From Candidatus Melainabacteria bacterium (GTDB lineage Bacteria > Cyanobacteriota > Vampirovibrionia > 2-02-FULL-35-15), in assembly GCA_016201905.1 (NCBI GenBank), contig JACQBQ010000013.1:1-52845 (forward strand): DNA of 52,845 nt, read 5' to 3'. The notes beneath the pieces are model-generated. The model was not told where the DNA came from. It saw nothing but the letters and a program-made list of their open reading frames with translations, and made no database searches. Made by a program: the position numbers and the translations under genes. Positions 34,632-43,807 of this stretch are shown here, one piece after another. The first letter of the stretch is position 1; every line of letters begins with the position of its first letter.

Positions 34632-35951
34632 TCAAAATATCTTCTTTGGCAACGTTCTCCAGGATACTGATAATAAAAGAAATACCGAGAACAAATCTGA
34701 CATTAAAGCAGTACCACCATAACTCAGGAAAGGTAAGGGAACACCTGTTACCGGCATAATTCCAAGTGTCATCCCAATATTTACAAATATATGAAATGCA
34801 AAAAATGAAAAAATACCTATAGAAACTAAACTTGCAAACTGATTATTTGAATTTTTAGCTATATATAGTGTTCGCCACAAAATAAGTGCAAATATAACGA
34901 TCAAAAAACATGCACCAATAAAACCAAACTCCTCGCCAGCTATAGAAAAAATGAAATCAGTGTGTTGAGCCGGAACATAGTTTCCTTTTGTTAATCTACC
35001 ATGCTGCCAACCATATCCCCAAAAACCACCATTGCCAATCGCTAAAAGACTTTGAATAATATGATATCCTGCACCCTGCGGATCGCTTTCTGGATTTAAA
35101 AAAATTGTAAGTCTTCTTTGCTGGTAAGGGTGTAACAGTCCCCATAGAATTGGTCGAACAAATCCAACTACAAAATTTAAAAATATTATAGATGACAGCC
35201 ATAAAACAAGCCATGGAGATTTCCATGGCTTGTAATTAACAATTAACCATATAAGCAAGAAAAGTAAAAACAAAATAAAATAATGACTAAGTGTCAGTTC
35301 AACTATTTTATTTTGAATTTGAACGGTGCCTATACTAAAAACATTTGCTCCGGAAGCATTAAAAATTAGGCTCAAAACCGGAGAAAGTACCACTAGCAAG
35401 TGCGTAATAGTAGCACCTGTCCAAAAAGCCATTCCTAGATAAATTGCAATGTATGCCAGCGAAGTCCCTAAATCCGGTTGCTTAAAAATTAAAAGGAATG
35501 GAGGAAGAACTATAACTGCTGAAGTAAAAATATCAAAATAATTTTTTATGGGGTGCCGGGTAAACCAGGCAGCTAAACTAATGATTATTGCAATTTTTGC
35601 AATCTCTGAAGGTTGAATTTTTATTATGCCAATATCAATCCATCTTTGAGCCCCCATGCTAGTAGCACCAAAAACTAAAACTATAAACAAAAGAAAAATA
35701 TTAAACAAATAAATCCATAATGCATTTTCTTGCCAGAACTGAATCCTGACGAATAAAACCACAATTACAAAAAACAACGCAATAAATAAAAAAATCAGTT
35801 GTCTTGGCAGAAAACTTCCACTATTTGCACTGCCAAGCAAAAACAATCCAGAAAAAATTAAAATTAAAAGAGGAGCTAAAAGATACCAGTCTAAATCATT
35901 TAAATCAGACCACCGGCGTATAATAAAATCTCTTTCGTCCGTTATTTGCAT
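34632..35951 (-). CDS. rodA: RodA, peptidoglycan polymerase of SEDS family
   Basis: A 439-residue integral membrane protein with about ten helices. It polymerises lipid II during lateral wall growth, together with a class B PBP. Signature segments: GAQRWIDIGIIKIQPSEIAK, PDLGTSLAYIAIYLG, PAQHTDFIFSIAGEEFGFIG and PVTGVPLPFLSYGGTALMSD. It is about 60 residues longer than many RodA proteins, through a soluble loop at residues 195-245. FtsW would be the alternative, but the GIIKIQPSEIAK and HTDFIFS forms favour RodA. It lies between rpsA and the ferredoxin gene. Confidence 0.9.
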   Translation of the reverse strand: MQITDERDFIIRRWSDLNDLDWYLLAPLLILIFSGLFLLGSANSGSFLPRQLIFLFIALFFVIVVLFVRIQFWQENALWIYLFNIFLLFIVLVFGATSMGAQRWIDIGIIKIQPSEIAKIAIIISLAAWFTRHPIKNYFDIFTSAVIVLPPFLLIFKQPDLGTSLAYIAIYLGMAFWTGATITHLLVVLSPVLSLIFNASGANVFSIGTVQIQNKIVELTLSHYFILFLLFLLIWLIVNYKPWKSPWLVLWLSSIIFLNFVVGFVRPILWGLLHPYQQRRLTIFLNPESDPQGAGYHIIQSLLAIGNGGFWGYGWQHGRLTKGNYVPAQHTDFIFSIAGEEFGFIGACFLIVIFALILWRTLYIAKNSNNQFASLVSIGIFSFFAFHIFVNIGMTLGIMPVTGVPLPFLSYGGTALMSDLFSVFLLLSVSWRTLPKKIF

Positions 35952-35960
35952 CTTTGCACT

Positions 35961-35981
35961 CAGCTGTTATTTTAACAGCTG
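35961..35981 (-). terminator. hairpin between rpsA and rodA
   Basis: A perfect 9-bp stem CAGCTGTTA/TAACAGCTG with a 3-base loop, just after the rpsA stop on the minus strand. There is no T run, so it is more likely a processing or pausing site than a full terminator. Confidence 0.4.
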
Positions 35982-35986
35982 TAATG

Positions 35987-37072
35987 CTAAGCAGTTTCTT
36001 TTTCTTTAACTTCTTTCATACTAAGACTAAGTCTATGTTCACCAGGTGCAAAACGTTTTACAAGAACCTGAATTTCCTGTCCTACTTTTAGATAGTCTTC
36101 AACTTTTGGTGACTCTGTTTCATTTGTAATTTCAGAGCGTGGCAAAAGTCCTTCCACTCCAGGAGATACTTCAATAAAAGCTCCAAAATTTGCAACCTTG
36201 CTTACAGTCCCTTTTATTAATTCATTTTCATTTATCTTCCCTGCCAGTTCATCCCAAGGATCACCATGCATTCTCTTTAAACTTAAGCTGATTCTGCTTG
36301 TATCCCTGTCTATTTTTAAAACTTTCAGTTCAATTTGCTGGCCAACCTTAAGAATATCCTGTGGATTATTTACCCTTTTCCAGGAAATCTCTGAAATTGG
36401 CAGAAGTCCATCAATCCCCCCTAAATCAATAAATGCACCAAAGTCAGTAACCCTTACTATTTCACCAGCAACAGTTTGACCAAGCTCTAGATTTTGCATG
36501 GTCTTTTCTCTTAAATCTGCTTTCTCATCATGAGCTGCTAACTTTTGTGAAATAATAAGTTTATTTTTTCTTTGATCAATTTCAAGAATTTTTACAGAAA
36601 GATTACTTCCAAGAAGACTATCTTGTTGTGAGCTTTTTAAACGAAGTTGACTACTTGGAATAAAACCTTTAATTCCAAAAAGCTCTACAATGATTCCACC
36701 CTTTACTACAGATGTTACAGGACCCGTTAGCGTTTCATTAGCTTTTTTTGCTTCTTCAAGTTTATTCCAGCCCTGAGCCTGATTCACCTTCTTTAACGAA
36801 AGAACTATAGTTTCATCATCTGATTCATCACGAAGAATAAAAAATTCATGTTCTTCGCCAATTTGTACAAGCTCTTCTATCTTTACTCTCTTAGGTCTAT
36901 TCGTTAATTCTTTATAAGGCAAAAATGCTTCTGTTTTTCCACCAATATCAACTAAAGCACCATCTTTTTCTAACCGTATAATTTTGCCTTTAACAATTTC
37001 ACCCTGGTTAAATTTATAATCGTATTTCCCTTCTTTTAATAGTTTTTCAAACTCCGATAACTTATCAGTCAT
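35987..37072 (-). CDS. rpsA: 30S ribosomal protein S1 (four S1 domains)
   Basis: A 361-residue RNA-binding protein. Four S1 motifs are visible at about residues 22-92, 107-178, 195-265 and 283-353 (VKGKIIRLEKDGALVDIGG, VTSVVKGGIIVELFGIKG, AGEIVRVTDFGAFIDLGG, KGTVSKVANFGAFIEVSPG). It promotes binding of mRNAs with weak Shine-Dalgarno sequences. The E. coli protein has six domains, while Cyanobacteria and Firmicutes have shorter forms such as this. Starts at MTDKLSEFEKLLKEGKYDYKF. Next to rodA. Confidence 0.9.
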   Translation of the reverse strand: MTDKLSEFEKLLKEGKYDYKFNQGEIVKGKIIRLEKDGALVDIGGKTEAFLPYKELTNRPKRVKIEELVQIGEEHEFFILRDESDDETIVLSLKKVNQAQGWNKLEEAKKANETLTGPVTSVVKGGIIVELFGIKGFIPSSQLRLKSSQQDSLLGSNLSVKILEIDQRKNKLIISQKLAAHDEKADLREKTMQNLELGQTVAGEIVRVTDFGAFIDLGGIDGLLPISEISWKRVNNPQDILKVGQQIELKVLKIDRDTSRISLSLKRMHGDPWDELAGKINENELIKGTVSKVANFGAFIEVSPGVEGLLPRSEITNETESPKVEDYLKVGQEIQVLVKRFAPGEHRLSLSMKEVKEKETA

Positions 37073-37172
37073 AATATTTTTTCAATTTACGCTCCCTTTC
37101 CTTTATACACGTCTACTATAATGCAGCTCGTGAGCTTTTTATTATAACCTACTTCCTTAAACTACCCATCAC

Positions 37173-37778
37173 CTAACCACCTTTTCTTAAAACCAACTCA
37201 CCACGAAATGCGTAAATAGGATTTTTTTCTTCATAAACAGTAGTCTGGAAGACTGTAAAAAGTTCATTATCGTTTAATCTAAATATTTTCCCACGTACGA
37301 TTTCCAGCCAGTCAGAACTGCTTGCCTCTGCCCAATAATTAATTTGTTTATCATTTGCTATCTCTATATTTACAGTACGATAATTTATGTCTTCCTGGTT
37401 TAACTGCAACCCAAGCACCCTCTCATTATTAAGCACAAAAAACTTTAGATAAACATTGTAGGTTTTGAAATCAACTAGTTTCAAAACTTTTAATCTGTCC
37501 AAATTAGGATTCAGCCAAAAAACAGACTCATTCTTTAAGTCATATGTACCAGTCCAGAAGCCAGTCAATTTTTCAATTTGGCCAATTTCTTTATATTTAC
37601 CTAGTTCAAAAGCCCTAAAAAAGTCAGGTTGATTAGGATTTTCACTGTAATTTATTTTTGCTTTTATTTTGGTTTTTAAGCTTTTTAAAACTGAAATTGG
37701 TTCTTTTTCTTTGAAAGTCAAGCCCATATCGCTAAAAATCAGTAAAAATATTAGAAATACCCACACGCTAACAATCAA
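37173..37778 (-). CDS. membrane-anchored or exported protein, unknown
   Basis: A 201-residue protein counted from TTG 37778. The N-terminus is a hydrophobic segment (IVSVWVFLIFLLIFS), so it is exported or anchored. The rest is a beta-rich soluble domain with FWTGTYDLKNESVFWLNP and WLEIVRGKIFRLNDNE. No family recognised. The start is unsure: TTG lacks a Shine-Dalgarno. An in-frame ATT at 37796, eight bases after AAAGG, would give (M)KFFKSLIVSVWVFLI, a better signal peptide. Confidence 0.55.
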   Translation of the reverse strand: MIVSVWVFLIFLLIFSDMGLTFKEKEPISVLKSLKTKIKAKINYSENPNQPDFFRAFELGKYKEIGQIEKLTGFWTGTYDLKNESVFWLNPNLDRLKVLKLVDFKTYNVYLKFFVLNNERVLGLQLNQEDINYRTVNIEIANDKQINYWAEASSSDWLEIVRGKIFRLNDNELFTVFQTTVYEEKNPIYAFRGELVLRKGG

Positions 37779-37937
37779 AGATTTAAAAAATTTAATCTTG
37801 GCATCCTTTCTTTAAAGATTCTTTAATAACATTTAAGCATAATATAGGTAATTTTAGGGATGACCCTGATAGCAAACTCTTAGTATTGCCTAAAACATAA
37901 ATTAGGCAAGAGTATTTTTAAATAAGGAGTTTTTACT

Positions 37938-38660
37938 ATGCTTCAACAATACAGTACAGCCCTGATTGCACTAAGTCCATCCCTAAACAGCCAAAGTTTA
38001 TTACAACTTTTAAGTCATTTAAGAATTCAAGTGATAAATAAAACCCAAATCAATACAAAAGAGGGGGTACTCCTAGAGCTAGAAAATAACAAGTCAAATT
38101 TTTTATTTCTTTCCTCAACTTTGTCAGGTGCAATAGAGCTGAAAGAATTGATTTCAAAAGCAAAACAAGTTTCTCCAAAAACAAAATTTATTTTAATGGT
38201 TCAAGAATGTGACTCAAAAAGAATTTTAAATTACCTTCTTTCCAATGTAGATGCAATTATTTACTTTGAAAATATGCACGAATCATTAGATTCTGCTTTT
38301 AAACAAATTACAAAAGGACAGGTATTCCTCTGTGGAAAGACTACTTATGAATTAAGAACTGCACTGCAAGAACAAAAAGCTGAAGGAAAGAATGATTTAG
38401 GATTATTAGGACTTTTAACTGAACGAGAAACAGAAGTTTTGCTTTCTTTAACACAAGGAATTAACTATAAGCAAATTTCAAAGCTTCTGTTTATAAGTGA
38501 GTCAACAGTAAAAACACACATTAACAATATATTTACAAAATTGAGTGTAAACGATCGAACACAAGCAGTATTATATGCTTTACGACATGGCATAGAAAGC
38601 TTAACCAAAAAGCCACACTTAATAAACAATCTAAACAACGAACCTGTTCAAAAACAATAG
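37938..38660 (+). CDS. LuxR/NarL-type regulator with degenerate receiver
   Basis: A 240-residue protein. The C-terminal domain (about 157-218) is a clear LuxR helix-turn-helix, with LTERETEVLLSLTQGINYKQ and ISESTVKTHINNIFTKLSV. The N-terminal part looks like a response-regulator receiver fold, but the strand that normally carries the phosphorylated Asp reads FLFLSS (residues 55-60). It is therefore probably not controlled by a histidine kinase. AAGGAG precedes ATG. fabF follows on the same strand, 102 bases downstream. Confidence 0.85.
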   Translation: MLQQYSTALIALSPSLNSQSLLQLLSHLRIQVINKTQINTKEGVLLELENNKSNFLFLSSTLSGAIELKELISKAKQVSPKTKFILMVQECDSKRILNYLLSNVDAIIYFENMHESLDSAFKQITKGQVFLCGKTTYELRTALQEQKAEGKNDLGLLGLLTERETEVLLSLTQGINYKQISKLLFISESTVKTHINNIFTKLSVNDRTQAVLYALRHGIESLTKKPHLINNLNNEPVQKQ

Positions 38661-38762
38661 TAATCCAGAAAAATCATATAAAAGATTTTCACCTTCTCTT
38701 GTGTCATACTTCTGACCACTGAGGTCCTACCTCTGTATAATATTTAATGCTTTCATTAAATT

Positions 38763-40034
38763 ATGGACAGAAAAAGAAGAATTGTAATAACTGGAATAGG
38801 CCCTATTACCTGTATAGGAAATGGGAAAGATGAGTTTTGGAACAGCTTAAAATCAGGCAAAAGTGGTGTCAAAAGAATTACCAGTGCCGACTCTGGAGAA
38901 TGGGAAAATGTTGATGTAAAAATAGGCGGAGAAGTTAAGAACTTTGCTTTAGAAAATTTTTTTAATGATCCAAAGCTCTTAAAATCCATGCACAAAGACA
39001 TGGATAGAGTTACACAATTTGCTGTATCGGGAGCAAAACTTGCAATTGAAGACTCAAAAATAGATTTTTCAAAAATTGATACTGAGCGGGTTTCTACATT
39101 TGTAGGAACAGGAATTGGGGGAATTACAACGACCTGCAATGACCAAGTAGCTTTTGTAACAGGAGGCCAAAAAAAAATTGGGGTCAGATCAATCATTCGT
39201 CTTATGCCAAATGCACCTTCAGGATTCATTGGAATACTGTGGGGTTTAAAAGGGAGAGCAAAAAGTGATTCTACTGCCTGTGCAAGCGGGCTGGACTCAA
39301 TGCTGGACGCTTTAAATTGGATAAGATTAAATAAAGCTGACTTAGTAATTACCGGTGGAACTGAATGTACCCTTAATCCTCTAAGCATGGCTTCTTTTAG
39401 CAATATGGGTGCTCTTTCAAAAAGAGACTGCCCTCCTGAAATAGCTTCATGTCCTTTCAGCAAAGAGCGGGATGGTTTTGTTATGGGTGAAGGTTCTTTA
39501 ATTACAGTGTTTGAAGAACTTGAACATGCAAAAAAACGCGGGGCAAAAATCTATGCTGAAGTTATTGGTGGTGCTGGTACTTGTGATGCTTCTCATATAA
39601 CAGCACCACATGAAACAGGTGATGGTGCAGCACGTGCAATGATTGAGGCTATAAAGGATGCAGAAATAAAACCAGAAAATATAGATTATATTCATGCCCA
39701 TGGTACTTCAACGCCACTAAACGATGCCAGGGAAACGTTTGCGATTAAAAGAGTCTTTGGCTCTCATGCAAAAAAACTTGCCGTTAGCAGCACCAAATCA
39801 ATGACCGGGCATTTAATTGGCGCTGCAGGCCCAATTGGTACTGCAGTTTGTGCCCTAACCATTGACACTGGAATAGTAGCTCCTACTATTAATTATCAAA
39901 CACCTGATCCTGACTGTGATTTAGACTATGTACCAAATAAAGCTAGAGAAAAAGATGTAAGTACTGCACTGATATCTTCACTTGGGTTTGGTGGACATAA
40001 TACTATTTTAATTTTAAGAAAATTAAAAAATTAA
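38763..40034 (+). CDS. fabF: 3-oxoacyl-[acyl-carrier-protein] synthase II
   Basis: A 423-residue condensing enzyme of fatty-acid elongation. The active-site Cys is in DSTACASGLDSM, and the two His in HAHGTSTPLNDARE and STKSMTGHLIGAAG. The N-terminus begins RRIVITGIGPITCIGNGKDE. It extends acyl-ACP with malonyl-ACP in the cytoplasm. Length matches KAS II (about 412). acpP is not in the window. Downstream, the speD-like gene is on the other strand, ending four bases away. Confidence 0.93.
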   Translation: MDRKRRIVITGIGPITCIGNGKDEFWNSLKSGKSGVKRITSADSGEWENVDVKIGGEVKNFALENFFNDPKLLKSMHKDMDRVTQFAVSGAKLAIEDSKIDFSKIDTERVSTFVGTGIGGITTTCNDQVAFVTGGQKKIGVRSIIRLMPNAPSGFIGILWGLKGRAKSDSTACASGLDSMLDALNWIRLNKADLVITGGTECTLNPLSMASFSNMGALSKRDCPPEIASCPFSKERDGFVMGEGSLITVFEELEHAKKRGAKIYAEVIGGAGTCDASHITAPHETGDGAARAMIEAIKDAEIKPENIDYIHAHGTSTPLNDARETFAIKRVFGSHAKKLAVSSTKSMTGHLIGAAGPIGTAVCALTIDTGIVAPTINYQTPDPDCDLDYVPNKAREKDVSTALISSLGFGGHNTILILRKLKN

Positions 40035-40037
40035 CTA

Positions 40038-40460
40038 TTATCTTTTCCTGACCTTCATTTCATACTCGCCAGATCTAAAAACAGTTTTAAGTTGATCACA
40101 TATCTGAGTAGCTTTTTTTCTGTTAGTGAAGGAATAAAGATCAATTGCTGCTGATTTATACTCAGGCCAGGTGTGCAATGTGAACTGTAATCCCTGAGCA
40201 CAAACAATTGCAGTAACACCAAATGGTTGAAACTGGTAAAACGTCTGAATCTTTGGTTCAAGTTCAGCCTGAATTAAAACCTTTTTTACTTTTTGTTCCA
40301 ATAAACTTGCTTTTGCCAAGGCTTTATCATCACATTCATAAAGATCCAAAATTATATGAAGGCGATTTATTTTAGTATCTTTTTTTAACTTTAAGCTCTG
40401 AATTGATCTTACTGTCCTATAAGACTTTATATTTTTAACATTTTTATTTGATTCATTCAT
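40038..40460 (-). CDS. SpeD-like protein lacking the pyruvoyl serine
   Basis: A 140-residue homologue of prokaryotic S-adenosylmethionine decarboxylase. It keeps the fold landmarks NRLHIILDLYECD, FQPFGVTAIV and LHTWPEYKSAAIDLY. The processing segment, normally AESHLSIHTWPE with the Ser that becomes the pyruvoyl group, reads AQGLQFTLHTWPE: Leu replaces Ser and Gln replaces His. The FTCG motif with the catalytic Cys reads YSFT. The protein should not self-cleave or decarboxylate SAM. I chose ATG 40460 (GAAGA upstream, no overlap); an ATG at 40499 overlaps purF by 23 bases. Confidence 0.75.
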   Translation of the reverse strand: MNESNKNVKNIKSYRTVRSIQSLKLKKDTKINRLHIILDLYECDDKALAKASLLEQKVKKVLIQAELEPKIQTFYQFQPFGVTAIVCAQGLQFTLHTWPEYKSAAIDLYSFTNRKKATQICDQLKTVFRSGEYEMKVRKR

Positions 40461-40476
40461 TGAATTGTCTTCAAAA

Positions 40477-41943
40477 TTAGTTTGATGCTGCCTGTTCATA
40501 TCTTAATTTAGCTCCTTCAAGTTCAGGAGGAATTTCAATTGGATATTCACCACTAAAACAAGCAGTACAAAAGATTTCTCTCTGTAAAGAAGTAGATTTT
40601 ATCATTCCTTCATGACTTATATATTTTAAACTATCTGCTTCAATAAATTTTGTAATTTCATCAATAGAATTACTTTTAGCTGCAATTAACTGCTCTCGTG
40701 AATCAATATCAATACCATAAAAACAAGGCCATTGAACCGGAGGCGAGCTAATTCTCATATGAACTTCTTTAGCACCAGAATCTTTTAAAAGCCTTACAAT
40801 TTTTCTTGAGGTATTGCCTCTGACAATTGAATCATCTACAACCACTATCTTTTTACCAGCAATAATATCTCTAATTGGATTTAGTTTTAATCTAATCCCT
40901 AGTTCTCTTAGCATTTGAGAGGGCTGGATAAATGTCCTGCCTATATATCTATTCTTTATTAATGCTTCTCCAAATGGTAGTTTGGATTCTTCCGCAAAAC
41001 CAATTGCTGCAGGGGTTCCAGAGTCAGGAACAGAAATTACATAATCAGCTTTCACTGGAGCTTCTCTTGCTAATTGTCTGCCAAGTTCTTTCCTGAAATG
41101 ATATATACTCAAACCTTTAAAAGTACTATCCGGTCTTGAAAAATAAATAAGCTCAAATATACAGTGATGAGGTTTTATAGATGAAACAAATAAATTTGAA
41201 TTTAGTTTTTGTTGTCTGTTTATAAAAATAATTTCACCTGGCGCAACATCTCTTACAAAGGCTGCTCCAATAATATCCAGAGCACAACTCTCAGATGCAA
41301 TAACATACTTCCCGCTACTTGTATTTCCAATACATAAAGGCCTTACACCATCGGGATCTCTTATAGCAATTAAATAATCATTTGTGCCAATGACAATTGA
41401 GTAAGCTCCCTTACATTGAGAAAAAGTTGTTTTAATGGCAGTCGTCAAATCATTACCTTTGTCCAGCTCCTGAACTATTAGCTTTGCCATTACTTCACTG
41501 TCGGTAGTTGACTCAAAGCTATAACCGTTTTTTATTAATGACTCACGAAGCAAGTTGGCATTTACCAGATTTCCATTGTGAGCCAGAGCAATTTTTTTAT
41601 CCTTATGACTTACTAAAACAGGCTGAGCATTACAAACATTGTTTGAACCGGTTGTTGAATATCTGGTATGACCTACAACAATATCTCCCTTAAGTTTTGA
41701 AAGATTTTTTTCATCAAAGACCTGACTAACCATTCCAACATCTTTGTGAATAAATACATTTGAATTATCAAACGTAGCAATGCCACAACTCTCTTGGCCA
41801 CGGTGTTGTAAGGCATACAGTCCAAAAAACGCTAACCTTGCCACCTCCTCACCAGGTGCAATCATTCCAAAAACCCCACAGGCTTCTTTTGGCTTATCAT
41901 CAAATTCTTCAATAAAATGCGGGTATAATTGTTTAAAATCCAT
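40477..41943 (-). CDS. purF: amidophosphoribosyltransferase
   Basis: A 488-residue enzyme that starts purine synthesis by making phosphoribosylamine from PRPP and glutamine. A 21-residue propeptide precedes the nucleophile Cys in KEACGVFGM. The PRPP loop is KIVVVDDSIVRGNTSRKIV. Four Cys for a [4Fe-4S] cluster are seen at HHCIFELIYF, QWPCFYGIDI and FCTACFSGEYP, as in the Bacillus-type enzyme. It precedes the speD-like gene on the same strand. Confidence 0.94.
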   Translation of the reverse strand: MDFKQLYPHFIEEFDDKPKEACGVFGMIAPGEEVARLAFFGLYALQHRGQESCGIATFDNSNVFIHKDVGMVSQVFDEKNLSKLKGDIVVGHTRYSTTGSNNVCNAQPVLVSHKDKKIALAHNGNLVNANLLRESLIKNGYSFESTTDSEVMAKLIVQELDKGNDLTTAIKTTFSQCKGAYSIVIGTNDYLIAIRDPDGVRPLCIGNTSSGKYVIASESCALDIIGAAFVRDVAPGEIIFINRQQKLNSNLFVSSIKPHHCIFELIYFSRPDSTFKGLSIYHFRKELGRQLAREAPVKADYVISVPDSGTPAAIGFAEESKLPFGEALIKNRYIGRTFIQPSQMLRELGIRLKLNPIRDIIAGKKIVVVDDSIVRGNTSRKIVRLLKDSGAKEVHMRISSPPVQWPCFYGIDIDSREQLIAAKSNSIDEITKFIEADSLKYISHEGMIKSTSLQREIFCTACFSGEYPIEIPPELEGAKLRYEQAASN

Positions 41944-42188
41944 TTTTTTGTAATTTATTACTTAATTTAAGCTTAAACACCTCAATTATAGCCTGTCCGG
42001 CTTACCAAAACAGGTGAAAACAAAAGTATAACTGGGTAAATTAGTATAAAGTTGCCTTTTACTTGGTTTTACTTAGAATAAAGCAGTTTTAACTATTTGA
42101 TAAGAAGTTTAGACAACTTTTACTAATACAAGTTAGTCTATATAGTAAAAATGTATGAGATTAAAAAATGAATTAATGGAAGTTTAAG

Positions 42189-42701
42189 ATGAGCAAATCA
42201 AAAAGTAAAGTTTTAGTTTTAAATGCATCTTATGAACCTTTAAATATATGCAATTGGAGAAGAGCGGTAATTTTAATTTTCAAAGGTAAAGCAGAACAAG
42301 TAGAACATAATGGAAAAATAATTTACCCAGATTTTCATGTTCCAACTGTAATTCGTTTAAGAAAATACATAAAAATACCTTACAAAGAAATTCCTTTAAC
42401 ACGAAGAAATTTAATGTACAGAGATCATTACAAATGCCAATATTGCAGCGTTAAAACAAATGATTTGACTATTGATCATGTAATCCCAAGAAGCCGTGGT
42501 GGTTCTGACAGCTGGGAAAATGTAGTAGCCTGCTGCCAAAAATGCAATGTTAAAAAAGGAGACAGAACACCAAAAGAAGCCAACATGCACATTTTAAGGA
42601 CACCTAAAATACCATTTGGTCACTTATATTTTGAAGCAACAAGACTTGCAACATCCAGTTTTCCGGATTGGCAAAAGTATATTATCGGGCTAAGTGCATA
42701 A
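42189..42701 (+). CDS. HNH endonuclease family protein
   Basis: A 170-residue protein. The HNH core has two zinc CxxC pairs (KCQYCSVK and CCQKCNVKKG) around LTIDHVIPRSRGGSDSWENV, where the DH of the ββα-metal fold is found. The N-terminal VLNASYEPLNICNWRRAVIL is typical of a widely conserved HNH family present in Cyanobacteria and others. Its cellular role is not established. GGAAG precedes ATG. It stands alone between purF and the permease gene. Confidence 0.88.
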   Translation: MSKSKSKVLVLNASYEPLNICNWRRAVILIFKGKAEQVEHNGKIIYPDFHVPTVIRLRKYIKIPYKEIPLTRRNLMYRDHYKCQYCSVKTNDLTIDHVIPRSRGGSDSWENVVACCQKCNVKKGDRTPKEANMHILRTPKIPFGHLYFEATRLATSSFPDWQKYIIGLSA

Positions 42702-42719
42702 AGTTTTCACTATTGATGC

Positions 42720-42825
42720 GTCATTGCGAGGAGCAATAGCGACGAAGCAATCCCAAACAAAGATACAATTCCATTAACACTACATACAAGACGATCGGAA
42801 CTGCTTCGCTTACGCTCGCAGTGAC
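42720..42825 (+). repeat. palindromic element, copy 6 (106 bp)
   Basis: Ends GTCATTGCGAG and CTCGCAGTGAC. It is the reverse-complement orientation of copy 5, sharing the longer interior (CAAGACGATCGGAACTGCTTCG). It fills most of the gap between the HNH gene and the permease gene. Confidence 0.9.
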
Positions 42826-42873
42826 ATAATATCCAACATATCTCCATTTATATAAGTTATCATTTAATTATAA

Positions 42874-43782
42874 ATGAAGACTTTATTTCTAGGTATTATA
42901 AAAATCCTGCTCACAACTTTTTTGGTTACATCAATTACTTTTTTATTGCTTCATTTAGTACCTGGCAGTCCATTTACAGGCAATAAAACACTGCCACCGG
43001 AAATCATTGCTAACCTTGAAGCAAAGTATCACTTAAACGAACCAATTATTTCACAGTACTGGTTATATATGTCTGGAATATTTAGAGGTGACTTAGGACC
43101 ATCACTAAAATATATAAACAGATCTGTAAATGAAATTCTATTTTCAGCACTGCCTGTATCAATAACATTAGGTTCTATTGCTCTTTTAATTTCAATACCA
43201 CTTGGAATAATGTTTGGAATACTTTCAGCAGTTTACACAAAGAAACTAGCCGGTTCAGTCTTAATTATCTTAATAACAATTGGAATATCATTGCCTAATT
43301 TTTTAATTGGGGCATTACTCATAAATATCTTTGGACTAAAATTAAAGATACTACCAGTTGCGCTGTGGGAAAGCCCTTGGCATATAATTCTGCCAACTAT
43401 TACTCTTTCGTTTTTACCCATGGCATATATAGCCAGAATAATCAGAGCTCAAATGCTGGAGCAGCTTTCTGAAGAATATATAAAAACTGCACTTGTAAAA
43501 GGGCTTCCATTAACACAAATAATTTTAAAACATGCTTTTAAAAACTGCTTAATTTCACTCATTACAATTCTTGGTCCAATAATCGCTATCTTAATTACTG
43601 GATCATTTGTAGTGGAATATATTTTTGCAATACCAGGAATGGGGAGATATTTTATAACTGCTTTTACAAACAGAGATTATTTTTTAATCACTGGAACTGC
43701 AATTGTTTTTTCATTTATTTTAACTACGTTAAATGTGGCAATTGATGCCTTGTACAAAAAAATCGATCCTAGAATTTCGTAA
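42874..43782 (+). CDS. DppB/OppB-type ABC transporter permease
   Basis: A 302-residue inner-membrane protein with six helices. It is the DppB-like half of a peptide or nickel importer. The EAA loop that docks to the ATPase is EEYIKTALVKGLPLTQIILK followed by HAFKN. The N-terminal MKTLFLGIIKILLTTFLVTS and LLHLVPGSPFTG are family-typical, as is the C-terminus YKKIDPRIS. The partner permease, ATPases and binding protein are missing here. Its stop overlaps a 30-bp palindrome, and its last codons recur at 45576-45605. Confidence 0.9.
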   Translation: MKTLFLGIIKILLTTFLVTSITFLLLHLVPGSPFTGNKTLPPEIIANLEAKYHLNEPIISQYWLYMSGIFRGDLGPSLKYINRSVNEILFSALPVSITLGSIALLISIPLGIMFGILSAVYTKKLAGSVLIILITIGISLPNFLIGALLINIFGLKLKILPVALWESPWHIILPTITLSFLPMAYIARIIRAQMLEQLSEEYIKTALVKGLPLTQIILKHAFKNCLISLITILGPIIAILITGSFVVEYIFAIPGMGRYFITAFTNRDYFLITGTAIVFSFILTTLNVAIDALYKKIDPRIS

Positions 43783-43807
43783 GGGCAATTCATGAATTGC
43801 CCTTACG
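43778..43807. repeat. 30-bp perfect palindrome at the permease stop
   Basis: Arms of 15 bases (CGTAAGGGCAATTCA and its complement) with no loop. It contains the permease stop codon and may serve as a transcription stop. It also marks the left boundary of the repeat-protein segment. Confidence 0.8.

Noticed and set aside
38756-39463. A 235-residue frame antisense to fabF
   Set aside because: The sense strand is a clear KAS II gene; this is a shadow frame with no motif.
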